A stretch of DNA of 41,147 bases from Candidatus Hodarchaeum mangrovi (GTDB taxonomy: Archaea; Asgardarchaeota; Heimdallarchaeia; Hodarchaeales; Hodarchaeaceae), in contig JAEOUE010000206.1 in NCBI GenBank assembly GCA_016839515.1, positions 1 to 41,147 of the forward strand. Reading direction: 5' to 3'. Below the pieces are notes generated by a model. It was not told the DNA's origin and did no database searches. It worked only from the letters and a program-made list of their open reading frames with translations. Positions 18,303 through 27,513 of this stretch are shown here, in pieces (the first letter of the stretch is position 1; each line of letters begins with the position of its first letter). The position numbers were made by a program, and so were the translations under genes.

Positions 18303-19667
18303 TTATGGATAGTTAGGAAGGTATTTTAATCCACTTTGACCCCATGAATTAAGAGCTGCATTTAATTCAGGATATTCAGATTCATGCTCATCAACAAAAT
18401 CTTCTAGATCCTCACTAGCCTCATCTAGATGGCTGACACCTATATCAATAATTTGTCGGAAAGCTTTAGTCCCTGCATAAGTCCCTTTTGGGTGACTATG
18501 GATTGCAGAGCCCGCTCCAATCATAATATCTGTACCGAGGTCTTTAATTAATTTTAAAACAATTCCTGGAGTTACACCTCCAGCAGGCATAGGTAAGGTG
18601 GGTTTTAGATGCCAAAAAGGATAACGTAAGACAGTGGCACAGGCAAAATAACGATCACGAAGAAAAGGAGCTTTCCCATAAACTCCAGGATAAACAAGGA
18701 TGTCTAATCCTGCCATTCGTGCGAATTTTCCCATAATTAAATTCGAAGAGATTCCTGACACTTCTGATTCATAAAATACTCCTGCATGATCCATATGACC
18801 TAAAACTGGTAATTTAATACTAGGATCTTCAGTAACCGTTCTAACTGCAGCTAATCCTGCTGTCAAGTAATTAATCATTAGTCCATTTGTACCATATGAA
18901 ATTGCTTTCTCTGCATGATCGATCATCTTTGTAGGTTCATCAGTGATATTAACTAAATAAATTGTATCTTCACCAGTTTCCTCTTTAGCTTTATCCACTT
19001 GTTCCATATTTTTTGTTATTCGTTCTTCTAGTGGTAAATATTTGATATTACCTGCCAAACTTTCATTGTCCTTAATAAAATCAGCTCCTCCTCTCGCAGC
19101 TTCATAAAATGTCTTAATTCCGTCTTCTATTGTGTATGCGTGATTTATATTGGTTAACATTGGTCGTTCTGGAATTTTTAATTGTTTTCTTAATCCTTGA
19201 ATCCCAAATTTTGGTCCCTTGAAATTTTGAAGAAATTCAGAAGGAAATTGTACATCTAGGAGCTTAACTTTTCCCCCTAAGGATATATTACCTGCTAATG
19301 TTGTTAATAACAAGGGAAATTGAGGTTCTAGTCCTTCAATTGGATATGCGATCTGAATAATGTATTGACGTTCCTTCAAGTCTGGTGGAACACTGATTTC
19401 AAAAGGAGGAGTACTATAAAGCCCAATAACTTTTCCCGCAAATTTTTTAAGTATATCTTTTGGATCCGAAGTGACAGGCAAAAAGGATCCAATCGTTTGT
19501 TCTTTTACCATTACCCTCCCGATATAATAAGGATCTAAATTACCCGCTAAACAAATATAATAAGTACCTATGACATATTTTTCAGGTTCGATTGATTCAT
19601 GGATTCCTTCAAGATAATGTCCCCATTGTTGTTCTGCATAATCATCAAATTTATTCACTTTTGGCAT
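18303..19667 (-). CDS. RuBisCO-like protein (form IV type), catalytic residues changed
   Basis: The 454-residue protein aligns over its length with the RuBisCO large subunit: N-terminal alpha/beta domain (about 1-150), then the barrel from FKGPKFGIQGLR. Comparing by eye with the spinach enzyme, the carbamylated lysine (GGADFIKDNE, K199) and loop-6 lysine (YPGVYGK, K332) remain. The two KPK lysines of the first barrel strand are replaced by RPMLTNINHAY with a three-residue deletion. D203 becomes N201, the IHR pair becomes GH while H298 is kept (GHMDHAG), and the SGG motif reads PAGG (A362). It should therefore not fix CO2. Known RuBisCO-like proteins act as enolases or isomerases in methylthioribose or sugar-phosphate metabolism. 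GGGAGATCA precedes the ATG. No salvage-pathway gene is adjacent. Confidence 0.85.
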   Translation of the reverse strand: MPKVNKFDDYAEQQWGHYLEGIHESIEPEKYVIGTYYICLAGNLDPYYIGRVMVKEQTIGSFLPVTSDPKDILKKFAGKVIGLYSTPPFEISVPPDLKERQYIIQIAYPIEGLEPQFPLLLTTLAGNISLGGKVKLLDVQFPSEFLQNFKGPKFGIQGLRKQLKIPERPMLTNINHAYTIEDGIKTFYEAARGGADFIKDNESLAGNIKYLPLEERITKNMEQVDKAKEETGEDTIYLVNITDEPTKMIDHAEKAISYGTNGLMINYLTAGLAAVRTVTEDPSIKLPVLGHMDHAGVFYESEVSGISSNLIMGKFARMAGLDILVYPGVYGKAPFLRDRYFACATVLRYPFWHLKPTLPMPAGGVTPGIVLKLIKDLGTDIMIGAGSAIHSHPKGTYAGTKAFRQIIDIGVSHLDEASEDLEDFVDEHESEYPELNAALNSWGQSGLKYLPNYP

Positions 19668-19889
19668 TTGGGTGATCTCCCAGTATATTTATGAAAATCT
19701 TACAAAAAAAGGAATGGTATTTCAGACCTATATTACTTTTTGGAATGTCTTAATTTTGATAGAAGAGGTCAATTTTATAATAAATATCCTTTTACTATTC
19801 TTAAATTTCTTTTCTGCCAACAGGACATCTATGATTACTTTTTGAGAAAATAAAAAAAATAAAAGGAAGAGAAAAAAGGGTAAATTAAT

Positions 19890-20101
19890 CTATAAAGCCT
19901 TTTTCTGTGTATAGTGATTCTTTCCGATTAGATGCCAAAGAAATGCTCCTATTGGTCCTAAAAAAACAAGAATGATGACCCAAACTACTCTATCCTCCTC
20001 CATATAAGGAGTATTAAGGTAGTTTACCAAGGCGACAAACCAGAAAAGAAATAATCCAAATCTAATAACTAATGCAATTGGTATTATGGGAAAAAAAACA
20101 T
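19890..20101 (-). pseudogene. Small PLDc_N-like two-helix membrane protein, frameshifted at its 5' end
   Basis: The minus strand encodes ALVIRFGLFLFWFVALVNYL, then TPYMEEDRVVWV, then IILVFLGPIGAFLWHLIGKN and a basic end. This helix, acidic hinge, W-V helix and G-P-x-G pattern matches the phospholipase-D N-terminal (PLDc_N) membrane module, often found as a free small protein. The ATG at 20101-20099 is followed by eight T. Nine would put it in frame as MFFFPIIPIAL, so one base is missing, either truly or by homopolymer error. The remaining spacer between the RuBisCO-like gene and the regulator shows nothing else. Confidence 0.55.
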
Positions 20102-20187
20102 TAAATCATCTACTTGATGAAACATAAGAAATCATCATAAATCCCTAGATTGTCCCCTTTTTAAAACTTAATAATGTAGGCTATAAA

Positions 20188-20784
20188 CTAGGAAAATTGG
20201 TCTGAAATACAGTCGTAACAAAAGGTAATTTTAGCTTTATCTGATCTGATAATAATTTTTGCACACTCAGTACAATAAAGTTTCAAGCATTTTGAACATT
20301 TCATTATTCCCAAGGCATTTTTACAGCGTTGGCAGAAATTATCGGAAGAATGGCCACCTAATTTTATTGCAAGGGATTCTAAAATTTTTTTAATTGTATG
20401 AGGATTTTTAATTTCACTAGACCCAATCCAAAATCGTTCTGTGAGATTAGGAAAATCATTTTCTATTAATTCTGAAGGAAGGAAGTCTTGAAGCCTTTTA
20501 GTCTCAAGAAGATCAAGGTTAATCTTCCATGTAGCTTTTGGATAGACAAAAACATATTTACGGCCTTTAATTTTAATCTCTAACAACCCAATAAATCCAG
20601 CTTCTTCCAGCGTTGCTAAATGGAAATCAAGTCCTGCTCTTTGAAGTTTAAAATGAGTAATTAAATTATTCTTGATTAAGAATTTTTCCTCTATTATATA
20701 GTCTAATATTTCAAGTCTTATTTTATTAGAAATCGCTTTAAGTATTGTTTCAATAGAAGCCTCAGATTTCATTCTAATACACAT
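20188..20784 (-). CDS. Winged-helix (ArsR-like) transcription regulator with C-terminal zinc-finger domain
   Basis: The 198-residue protein has an N-terminal winged helix (about 10-85): ILKAISNKIRLEILDYI, the recognition region FKLQRAGLDFHLATLEEAG and the wing IKGRKYVFVYPK. After a helical linker comes a cysteine-rich module with C151, C154, C163, C166, C171, C174, C189 and C192. The C-x2-C pairs resemble a B-box or double zinc finger. It probably binds DNA as a dimer, with the zinc module as effector or partner-binding part. It lies divergent from the ABC transporter pair at 20980, 195 bp away, so control of that operon is likely but inferred. Start may be ATG 20784 or ATG 20772; neither has a clear ribosome binding site. 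Confidence 0.75.
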   Translation of the reverse strand: MCIRMKSEASIETILKAISNKIRLEILDYIIEEKFLIKNNLITHFKLQRAGLDFHLATLEEAGFIGLLEIKIKGRKYVFVYPKATWKINLDLLETKRLQDFLPSELIENDFPNLTERFWIGSSEIKNPHTIKKILESLAIKLGGHSSDNFCQRCKNALGIMKCSKCLKLYCTECAKIIIRSDKAKITFCYDCISDQFS

Positions 20785-20948
20785 TTATTTAAAACTAAAA
20801 ATTCAGATAATTTAATGAATTCCAACTTTAAACACTTTTTTATTAAGTATTTGATCAGGTAAAAAAAAATTTACGCTTAAGTGTTCACGACCGTATACTT
20901 TTATTTAACTGCTATTTTAATGAACTGAAAATTCTTTTTATCGTCAAA

Positions 20949-20979
20949 CCTTATATGTCCTTATATCAAGAGTCAAATA
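20949..20979 (+). promoter_or_regulatory. Putative promoter of the MacB/LolD-type ABC operon
   Basis: CCTTATATGT at 20949-20958 and TTATATC at 20961-20967 resemble archaeal TATA boxes. The first is centred about 27 bases before the GTG at 20980, the distance expected for a leaderless transcript, and no Shine-Dalgarno sequence is present. Called by eye. Confidence 0.35.
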
Positions 20980-21675
20980 GTGATAAATTTGAGTAAACCA
21001 ATGGTTGTAATTGATTCGCTTGTTAAAGATTATCAAAGTGGTGTAATAACTGTCCATGCTTTAAATGACGTGAATCTTGAGATTAAAAAAGGAGAATTTG
21101 TAGTGATTCTTGGTCCCAGTGGGTCTGGTAAAACCACACTTCTCAATCTAATTGGTGGGATAGATATGCATACCAGTGGATCAATTAAAGTCAATACTCA
21201 TGAAATCACTAAGTTTACAGAAAAAAAACTTACTGAATTTCGGAAAAAAGATGTTGGATTCATTTTTCAATTCTACAACTTAATTCCAACCCTTACAGCA
21301 GTTGAAAATGTAGAATTAGCCGCCCAGCTGAATTTTTCTCGTCGTATAGCCTATGAAAAATCCATGAAAATGTTAGAGACTGTTAGAATAATAGATAAAG
21401 CCAACAATTTTCCATCACAGCTTTCAGGAGGAGAGCAACAACGAGTTGCTATTGCACGAGCTTTAGTTAAAGAACCCAAAATTGTTCTAGCTGATGAGCC
21501 AACAGGGAATCTCGATACAGAGACAGGAGAACATATATTGAAAGAAATGTTAAGGATCTGTAAGGAGAAAGAAACAACATTCTTAATTGTCACACATAAT
21601 GTTGCAATTTCAAAACTTGCCGATTATATTGTTTATTTAAAAGACGGACAGATTTTTGGAACATCGAAAGGATAA
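20980..21675 (+). CDS. ABC transporter ATP-binding protein, MacB/LolD type
   Basis: The 231-residue ATPase has Walker A GPSGSGKTT (45-53), Q-loop FIFQFYNLIPTLTAVENV, signature LSGGEQQRVAIARAL, Walker B VLADEPTGNLD and H-loop IVTHN. The FQ-x-x-NLIPTLTA.ENV and DEPTGNLD sequences are those of the MacB/LolD/FtsE group, which drives conformational change in FtsX-like permeases rather than pumping through a channel. The partner permease starts 7 bases downstream. GTG at 20980 is used because conserved sequence (VVIDSLVKDYQSG) begins soon after; ATG at 21001 is an alternative. Confidence 0.9.
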   Translation: MINLSKPMVVIDSLVKDYQSGVITVHALNDVNLEIKKGEFVVILGPSGSGKTTLLNLIGGIDMHTSGSIKVNTHEITKFTEKKLTEFRKKDVGFIFQFYNLIPTLTAVENVELAAQLNFSRRIAYEKSMKMLETVRIIDKANNFPSQLSGGEQQRVAIARALVKEPKIVLADEPTGNLDTETGEHILKEMLRICKEKETTFLIVTHNVAISKLADYIVYLKDGQIFGTSKG

Positions 21676-21681
21676 TAAATA

Positions 21682-24099
21682 TTGCTATTTTTCAAAAAAA
21701 TTGTTAGAGATCTTACAAGGAATAAAGCACGTTCTTTACCTATTATTATTCTAATATTAATTAGTCAAGCTGCTAGTATTCTTTACATAGAAATAGGGGT
21801 TCTGATGGATGTTAGCTGGCAACAATATTTCCAAGAAAGTAAAGTAGGAGATGTTTGGATTGACACTGTCCCTTTATCTTCAGCTTCATTTAATGCATCA
21901 GTTATATCTGAATGGCAAAGGAAATATTTAATAACAACAATTCAACCACGTTTGTTTTTCAAAGGTCAAATAATAGTAGAAAGTGAAAAGATATCTGTTG
22001 AGGTTATCTCTTTACCTAGAAATAACTCGAATTCAATCAATAGAATTATAACAAAAGATGGGAGCTATTTTACGGATTATTCTGAGCTTGCAGCAGGAGT
22101 TTATATTGAACAATCTTATTTAAAGTTCTATCATCTTGAGGAAGGAAATGAAATTGCTCTATCAATTGACTTCGGAACTGAATCAAAAGATCTAAATCTT
22201 ACAATACTAGGGGGAGCTTATAGTCCTGAATATCCAATGAAAGCAGGTGAGGGAGTATCTCAACAACAATTTGAATTTTCGGCCACATTTGCTCAATATT
22301 TAACAATGAGTATCTTTGTAAGGACAGATTATCTTCAACAAGAATTATTTCAAGGACAGGAAATCTATAATCAGATTTGTATTTCTCTTTCAACTAAAAG
22401 TGAAATCGATTCTTTCCTCCATTATTTGCAAACAGATGAATCACCTTTAAACATATATACCATTAATGTAAGGAAATATCCTTCCTTAATGGAAGATATG
22501 GCATTTATTATGATCTGGGTTGGATTTGGAGTTGCATTTTTCTTTCTTTTAATCTCTATGTTTCTGACCTATACGGTTGTGAATCGGTTTATTGATGAAC
22601 AGAAATCCCAAATTGGAGTCATGAAATCATTAGGTTATTCAAACAGATATCTTTTAACGCAAAATCTTTTTTATGGTTTTATTTTGGGGATTCTAGGATC
22701 AATTCTCGGGATCTTTATTGGTGGAGGTATCGGAATAGTAATTGCGGACCTTGCGTTAAATTCTTGGCTTTCATTCCCTTATATTGTAATCGTTTTACCA
22801 ATAACACAATTTCTCTTATTATTGGGAATTACGGTCATAATTTCAACATTTGCATGTTACATCTCAGCTCGACGAATCTTAAAAATCTCCCCACGGGCTG
22901 CTATCCAACCAATTATACATGAAAGAAAGATAACCACCTTTATATTAGAAGATATTTTCCAAAAATTTGTCTTTCGTCTGTCAGCTCCTATTAAATATTC
23001 TATTCGAAATGTATTTGTCAATCCTAAACGAACCTTAACCACAATTCTATCACTTCTGCTCGCTATAGCACTGGTTGGAGGTGTATTAACAATTATTGTA
23101 AGTGTTTTTGAGGGAGGATCCTTAATGTTTGAGTCTGAAAGATGGGATGCTCAAATCACCCTAACATACGTTGAACCATTTTCAGAAATTGAATCGAATA
23201 TTTTGACTAAAATTGCAAACCAAGGATCAATCACTCTAGAACCTATGTTAACAGATTTCGCTAAAATAAGTGATCCTTTAGAGAATTCTAATATTTGGAC
23301 AAAAATCACTTTTATGGCGTTAGCATTAAATCAAAGTTTAAAAGTCCTTTCAACAAGTTTTGCAAACAATATTTCGGCGATAGTATCCCCAGACCTTGCT
23401 AAATCATTTAACCTAGAAGCTGGAAATCAATATTCATTACTAGGAAGAAATGGAACTGAATCAAATGTTAATATTCAGTCAATTCTCCCACAACACCATG
23501 TTTCAAGCTTCTATATCCCTCTTTCTTTAGGAAATTATTTATCCTTTGGAAATAACACTACTCAGATGATTAACGGGATTCTTCTTGGTGGATTGACCTC
23601 TAAAGATGATATCGAATCATTAAAAGAAGATTATTCCTTAATCCTAAAATCAGATCTAATTAAGCAAACGGAGTCGTGGTATTCATTGATGAGTTCTATC
23701 ATCTTTGTTATCCTCTTTCTAGTTCTTATAATAGCTGGAATGATTATCTACTCGATAATGTCAATTGATATTGCCGAACGAAAGGATGATCTAGCTATTA
23801 TGAGAGCGATAGGTATTCATAATAGAAATATTTATCTTTGGGGAGTTTTAGAGGTATTAATTTATACAATTTTATCGAGTGTAGGATATTTTATTGGATT
23901 CTTTATCGCAGTATGGTATATGGACATTTTACAGCAATTAATGCAGCAACCACAAGGAACTTTTAATTTTTCATTGGCACATTACATCTTTTCTTTGAGC
24001 TTTGGCTTTATAGCTGCAATATTAGGTCAATTTTTTGCACTACGATATGTTCTAAAACAAAAAATTGTTCTTGTTACAAAAGAGAAAATGTTTGGGTAG
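21682..24099 (+). CDS. FtsX/MacB-like ABC transporter permease, duplicated
   Basis: An 805-residue membrane protein with the duplicated FtsX layout. It has one helix near residues 14-34, a large external domain (about 40-265), and three helices (about 270-300, 320-350, 365-395). A second N-terminal-type helix follows (about 450-475 in TILSLLLAIALVGGVLTIIV), then a second external domain and three final helices (about 675-700, 720-750, 770-795). Typical FtsX landmarks are IGVMKSLGYSNRYLL and LAIMRAIGIHNRNI. Such permeases extract or release lipoproteins, lipids or peptides from the membrane outer face. TTG at 21682 with GAAAGGAT upstream is the start. It forms an operon with the ATPase and is possibly controlled by the divergent regulator at 20188-20784. 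Confidence 0.85.
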   Translation: MLFFKKIVRDLTRNKARSLPIIILILISQAASILYIEIGVLMDVSWQQYFQESKVGDVWIDTVPLSSASFNASVISEWQRKYLITTIQPRLFFKGQIIVESEKISVEVISLPRNNSNSINRIITKDGSYFTDYSELAAGVYIEQSYLKFYHLEEGNEIALSIDFGTESKDLNLTILGGAYSPEYPMKAGEGVSQQQFEFSATFAQYLTMSIFVRTDYLQQELFQGQEIYNQICISLSTKSEIDSFLHYLQTDESPLNIYTINVRKYPSLMEDMAFIMIWVGFGVAFFFLLISMFLTYTVVNRFIDEQKSQIGVMKSLGYSNRYLLTQNLFYGFILGILGSILGIFIGGGIGIVIADLALNSWLSFPYIVIVLPITQFLLLLGITVIISTFACYISARRILKISPRAAIQPIIHERKITTFILEDIFQKFVFRLSAPIKYSIRNVFVNPKRTLTTILSLLLAIALVGGVLTIIVSVFEGGSLMFESERWDAQITLTYVEPFSEIESNILTKIANQGSITLEPMLTDFAKISDPLENSNIWTKITFMALALNQSLKVLSTSFANNISAIVSPDLAKSFNLEAGNQYSLLGRNGTESNVNIQSILPQHHVSSFYIPLSLGNYLSFGNNTTQMINGILLGGLTSKDDIESLKEDYSLILKSDLIKQTESWYSLMSSIIFVILFLVLIIAGMIIYSIMSIDIAERKDDLAIMRAIGIHNRNIYLWGVLEVLIYTILSSVGYFIGFFIAVWYMDILQQLMQQPQGTFNFSLAHYIFSLSFGFIAAILGQFFALRYVLKQKIVLVTKEKMFG

Positions 24100-24370
24100 G
24101 TTCTTTTTACAATATAAAATTAAATAAGATGAATTGAAATCCAATGCACAAAAAAGTAATGGTAATAATAAAGTCCTTTTTACACCTTTTAATTATTTGA
24201 TCGATAAAAGTTTCTGTTCCACAAAGCTTTAATCACCAGGATTAGACCATTCAAATAATTATATACCATTTAGAAGATAAAAATATCATCTATCCTCCGT
24301 GTAATTGATGACTTTATAATTTATAGAATATTATTGCAAATAAATAGAATCATAAATTAAAGGTACTTTT

Positions 24371-25363
24371 TTAAAATAATAGTTTAACAATAAGGAAAAT
24401 TACTCCAGAAAAGATTGCAGATGCAGGAGTCGTTAAAATCCAACTCCACCCAATCTCTTTTAGTGAATCAGTATCGATTTTCTCTTTATTTACAAAACCT
24501 ACACCAATAAAAGCTGCTACTAAGATATGCGATCCACTCAAAGGCATTCCTAGCAAAGTACCTACGAACATTATGATTGACACCGAAACACTTGCTGCTA
24601 GGGCAGAAGTGGCTGATAGAGCTACTATATCCTGAGAAAGTTTTTTAGTAACTCGTCTTCCAAGTATGATAACCCCAAGACACATTCCGAGACCACCGGC
24701 AAGAAGTGCTAAGAATGGATCAGCCAAAATCTCTGGAATGGCCATCAAAGGCCCAATTGCTTTAGCAACATCATTACCACTTCGAGAAAAAACTGAAATG
24801 AGGAGAAAGAATGCTAAAGCATATGATGCTATCCTTTCCTGGCGCTCATAATCACTATATCCTGTACGTTTGAGTGATTGTTGTAATTTAATGATTAAAA
24901 AATAGGATCCGTATCCACCAACTAAACCTATTAATGGACTGATGATCCAGCTAAATACAACTATTATCAAAGTGTCTAATCGTACCGCGGATAAACCCCA
25001 CTCTATCAATACTATCCCTAACACACTTCCAACGACAGATTGAGTTGTAGAAATTGGGATACCTTTCAAGGAAACAATAAATAACCAGATCGCCATTGAA
25101 ATTAAAATAATAAAGACCATAGGAAGCGTTAGAGTTTCAGTGGCAAAATTATTTCCAACCGTTTTAGAAACTTGTTTTCCAAGAAAAAAAACGCCAATAA
25201 AATTAAAAATTCCCCCAAGGATCACTGCTGATCCAAGTGTTAACAAACCTGCTCCTACAGCAGGAGTCATAGTTTCATCATTTGCTCCTATGGTAAAAGC
25301 AACAAAAAACCCGATTCCTAGAGCTAAAGCTAAAATTAAAGGATCAGTCAGGTTTGTCACCAA
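24371..25363 (-). CDS. Inorganic phosphate transporter, PiT family
   Basis: The 330-residue protein with about ten membrane helices has both PiT signature copies, GANDETMTPAVGAG (27-40) and RSGNDVAKAIGPL (about 195-207). The GxND residues bind phosphate and the coupling cation in this family. It moves phosphate into the cell with protons or sodium. The start is TTG at 25363 or GTG at 25360, 8 bases after the stop of the DUF47 gene, so the two genes form one transcription unit. The archaeal DUF47 plus PiT pair is a common arrangement. The protein is near-minimal in length for archaeal PiT and lacks a large cytoplasmic loop. Confidence 0.9.
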   Translation of the reverse strand: MVTNLTDPLILALALGIGFFVAFTIGANDETMTPAVGAGLLTLGSAVILGGIFNFIGVFFLGKQVSKTVGNNFATETLTLPMVFIILISMAIWLFIVSLKGIPISTTQSVVGSVLGIVLIEWGLSAVRLDTLIIVVFSWIISPLIGLVGGYGSYFLIIKLQQSLKRTGYSDYERQERIASYALAFFLLISVFSRSGNDVAKAIGPLMAIPEILADPFLALLAGGLGMCLGVIILGRRVTKKLSQDIVALSATSALAASVSVSIIMFVGTLLGMPLSGSHILVAAFIGVGFVNKEKIDTDSLKEIGWSWILTTPASAIFSGVIFLIVKLLF

Positions 25364-25371
25364 AATTAGCG

Positions 25372-26046
25372 TTAACTGTGTTTAGCAATTAAAACTTTCA
25401 AATAATCAATGGCTTCCTCTGCTCTTATACTAATTCGTGTGGTGTCGTTTAATAAACGTTCAGTCCCTCTCTCATATTTATCATTAAGAACTTGCTCTTG
25501 AATAAAATAATACAGATCTCTAACTTCATCTCGTTGTTCCTCTACCTTCATTGCTTTCTTAGCTGCTTTTTCAAAATCATCAAAAAATTCTTCATGCGCT
25601 TCGACATAATTTTCGATAAGATCCTCTGTTATTTTTAATATCTGATCAAATTCAGGTGGAAAATAGGAACTATCCAGTTTTTTAAGGCATAATGTACGAA
25701 CTGCTCGCTCTATACAATCTAATATATAATCCGCATTAAACATTAAATTATAGCGTTCTTCTGTGATTTGTGGTAAATAGGCTTTTTTCCGGAAAATACT
25801 CTCGAAGAAGACGTCTTTAACTTTATCAGCATCTCTTTCTAGATTAATTATTTCATCTCGTAATTTATAGCCTTTTTCATAATCTCCTTCTCTCCAAGCT
25901 TCAATTGCTTTAACATAAGTTTCATATGCGACTTCTATTGACTTTACTAGTTCAAGAAATAGTTCAGTTCCTTTTTTATGAATATCTTTTTCTCTTAAAA
26001 TTTTGGAAAAATAATCTCCAGGCATTTCCTTCACCAAAAACTTCAA
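25372..26046 (-). CDS. DUF47 family PhoU-like phosphate transport accessory protein
   Basis: A 224-residue all-helical, highly charged protein matching the DUF47/PhoU-like family. Typical features are KGTELFLELVKSI, the LRDEIINLERDADKVKDVFFESIF segment with conserved acidic residues that bind metal in PhoU-like folds, and YNLMFNADYILDCIERAVRTLC. It binds or regulates the PiT transporter encoded directly downstream and is cytoplasmic. The frame begins with TTG at 26046, but ATG at 26025 has GGTGAAGG immediately upstream and is the more likely start, giving 217 residues. Confidence 0.9.
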   Translation of the reverse strand: MKFLVKEMPGDYFSKILREKDIHKKGTELFLELVKSIEVAYETYVKAIEAWREGDYEKGYKLRDEIINLERDADKVKDVFFESIFRKKAYLPQITEERYNLMFNADYILDCIERAVRTLCLKKLDSSYFPPEFDQILKITEDLIENYVEAHEEFFDDFEKAAKKAMKVEEQRDEVRDLYYFIQEQVLNDKYERGTERLLNDTTRISIRAEEAIDYLKVLIAKHS

Positions 26047-26173
26047 AGAATATTTATAGAAAAAAGTTATTTATATTTACTGGAAGAAATGGTACAAGAT
26101 CTAGTTATTTATAATTTGATTGTAAATTTACACGAAGAAAATTCAGAATCTAGTTGTTACTATAATATTTTAA

Positions 26174-26920
26174 TTAATCTTTTGGTTTTTCGGTCCCATT
26201 TTGCCAATTTTCAATGACTTGATTTGCTTCCTTGATATAATCGATATAGGAATGTGATAATGATTCCGAAAATCCAATTAATTCACAATTGAGGCATTTT
26301 GAATAGGGTAATAATCTTGGAAAAAAAGATGGGACTTTTACCATTTTACAATCTTGGATTTTTTCTACCTTATTAATAAATGTCTCAACTGAAACATTTT
26401 CAAACTCTAACAAATTTATTTGTTCAAAGGAAATTTTTGAGGAAATATCTTGTAAATTCTGTTCAGTAATACGTAGATTGTCTTGAAATGCAACAGTAAT
26501 CACTGGAAGATTACGATTTGCAGTTAAAAGGGAGTGAGATGAAAGCTGGGGAAAAGAATTTTCTTTAAAGTGCTCAATAAATTCTTTCATCATAATTGAT
26601 AGTACCTCTCCATTTGATAATCCCAATTTTTGGGCTATTTGTTGGAAATCATTATAGAGTGTCTCATCCATTTCACTAAGAGTAATTAGCGAGTTGAAAT
26701 CTTTTTGAAAGATCTGTGAAAGTTGGCCTAATTTTTCCTGAATTTCTTTAAGAATATCTAGTTCTCCTAATAAATACGATCTTTCGGTCAATAGTTGTAA
26801 AACTAGTTCTACTAGTTCTCCTTTAGTAATTTGCTCGTTTTCAATTTTCTTTAAATACTCTTCAATTTGAGAGTTAAGATATTCTCGCAATTGAATTGTA
26901 TTCAGATATTGTACGGTCAT
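26174..26920 (-). CDS. Uncharacterised helical protein, paralogue of the upstream gene product
   Basis: The 248-residue protein is mostly helical. Residues 1-90 form a heptad-rich region (LREYLNSQIEEYLKKIENEQ, and later LDILKEIQEKLGQLSQIF). The C-terminal part is homologous to the product of the gene just upstream. Shared landmarks are the helix KLGLSNGEVLSIMMKEFIE (NLSIGDAVNRMMTDIIE in the partner), FPQLSS against FPQLSA, and CKMVKVPSFFPRLLPYSK against CGLVKIPNILPKLLLLSK. The ribbon-like strand of the partner's DNA-binding segment is not obvious here, so this copy may have lost DNA binding. It follows by 18 bases in the same operon. No characterised family is recognised; a partner or antagonist of the upstream protein is a guess. 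Confidence 0.65.
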   Translation of the reverse strand: MTVQYLNTIQLREYLNSQIEEYLKKIENEQITKGELVELVLQLLTERSYLLGELDILKEIQEKLGQLSQIFQKDFNSLITLSEMDETLYNDFQQIAQKLGLSNGEVLSIMMKEFIEHFKENSFPQLSSHSLLTANRNLPVITVAFQDNLRITEQNLQDISSKISFEQINLLEFENVSVETFINKVEKIQDCKMVKVPSFFPRLLPYSKCLNCELIGFSESLSHSYIDYIKEANQVIENWQNGTEKPKD

Positions 26921-26938
26921 CTTACGGTCTCAAAATAT

Positions 26939-27508
26939 TCAATCTTCGTTGTTTGAGTTCTTTGGAGACTGATTAGCCGAATTACTCTTATAAATCTCGA
27001 TTTCTTCGCAAAAACGAATTTTAGAGAGAAGTAGGAGTTTGGGAAGAATATTTGGAATTTTGACTAGACCACAATGCTGAATAGAATGGATATAAGTTTG
27101 AAACGTCTCAAGATCAACATCAGGTTCTATAATTAATTGATCAATATGTTGAAAATAAAAAACAGTATTTGCCTCTTCAAGATCACGTTTGGAAATTGAA
27201 AGCTTATCATGATGAGCTATATATGCTTTTTCTAGTGCTAGTTTACCAAACGTCCCTCTTGCACTCAATTGGGGGAAGGTTCCATTGAAATCTTCAATGA
27301 TATCAGTCATCATTCGATTAACTGCATCACCAATACTAAGGTTCAACGTCTTGACACGTTGGGTGAATTCATCATATAAATCAGGATTGATCCCTCGAAT
27401 TGTTATGTTTTTTAAACTGCGTAAGCGTTCTTTTTCTTGATTTAATTGGGCTTTTGCACGTTCAAAAGCTTCTCTTTCTCGTTCAATACGATCTTCATCA
27501 TCCATCAA
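26939..27508 (-). CDS. Putative ribbon-helix-helix-type DNA-binding protein
   Basis: The 189-residue protein begins with a charged helix (RIEREREAFERAKAQLNQEK). Next comes KNITIRGINPDLYDEFTQRV, followed by TLNLSIGDAVNRMM, which fits a ribbon-helix-helix unit: one strand and two helices separated by a G/S turn, about residues 33-70. The C-terminal 110 residues form a domain shared with the downstream paralogue. A perfect palindrome overlaps the expected transcription start upstream, which suggests autorepression. ATG at 27505 is the likely start; TTG at 27508 opens the frame. The target genes beyond its own operon, perhaps including the divergent radical SAM gene, are unknown. Confidence 0.65.
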   Translation of the reverse strand: MMDDEDRIEREREAFERAKAQLNQEKERLRSLKNITIRGINPDLYDEFTQRVKTLNLSIGDAVNRMMTDIIEDFNGTFPQLSARGTFGKLALEKAYIAHHDKLSISKRDLEEANTVFYFQHIDQLIIEPDVDLETFQTYIHSIQHCGLVKIPNILPKLLLLSKIRFCEEIEIYKSNSANQSPKNSNNED

Positions 27509-27513
27509 TTTCA

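Noticed and set aside
18303..19667. Calling the RuBisCO homologue a carbon-fixing form III enzyme
   Set aside because: Several substrate- and metal-binding residues are absent, so a form IV-like role is the better reading.
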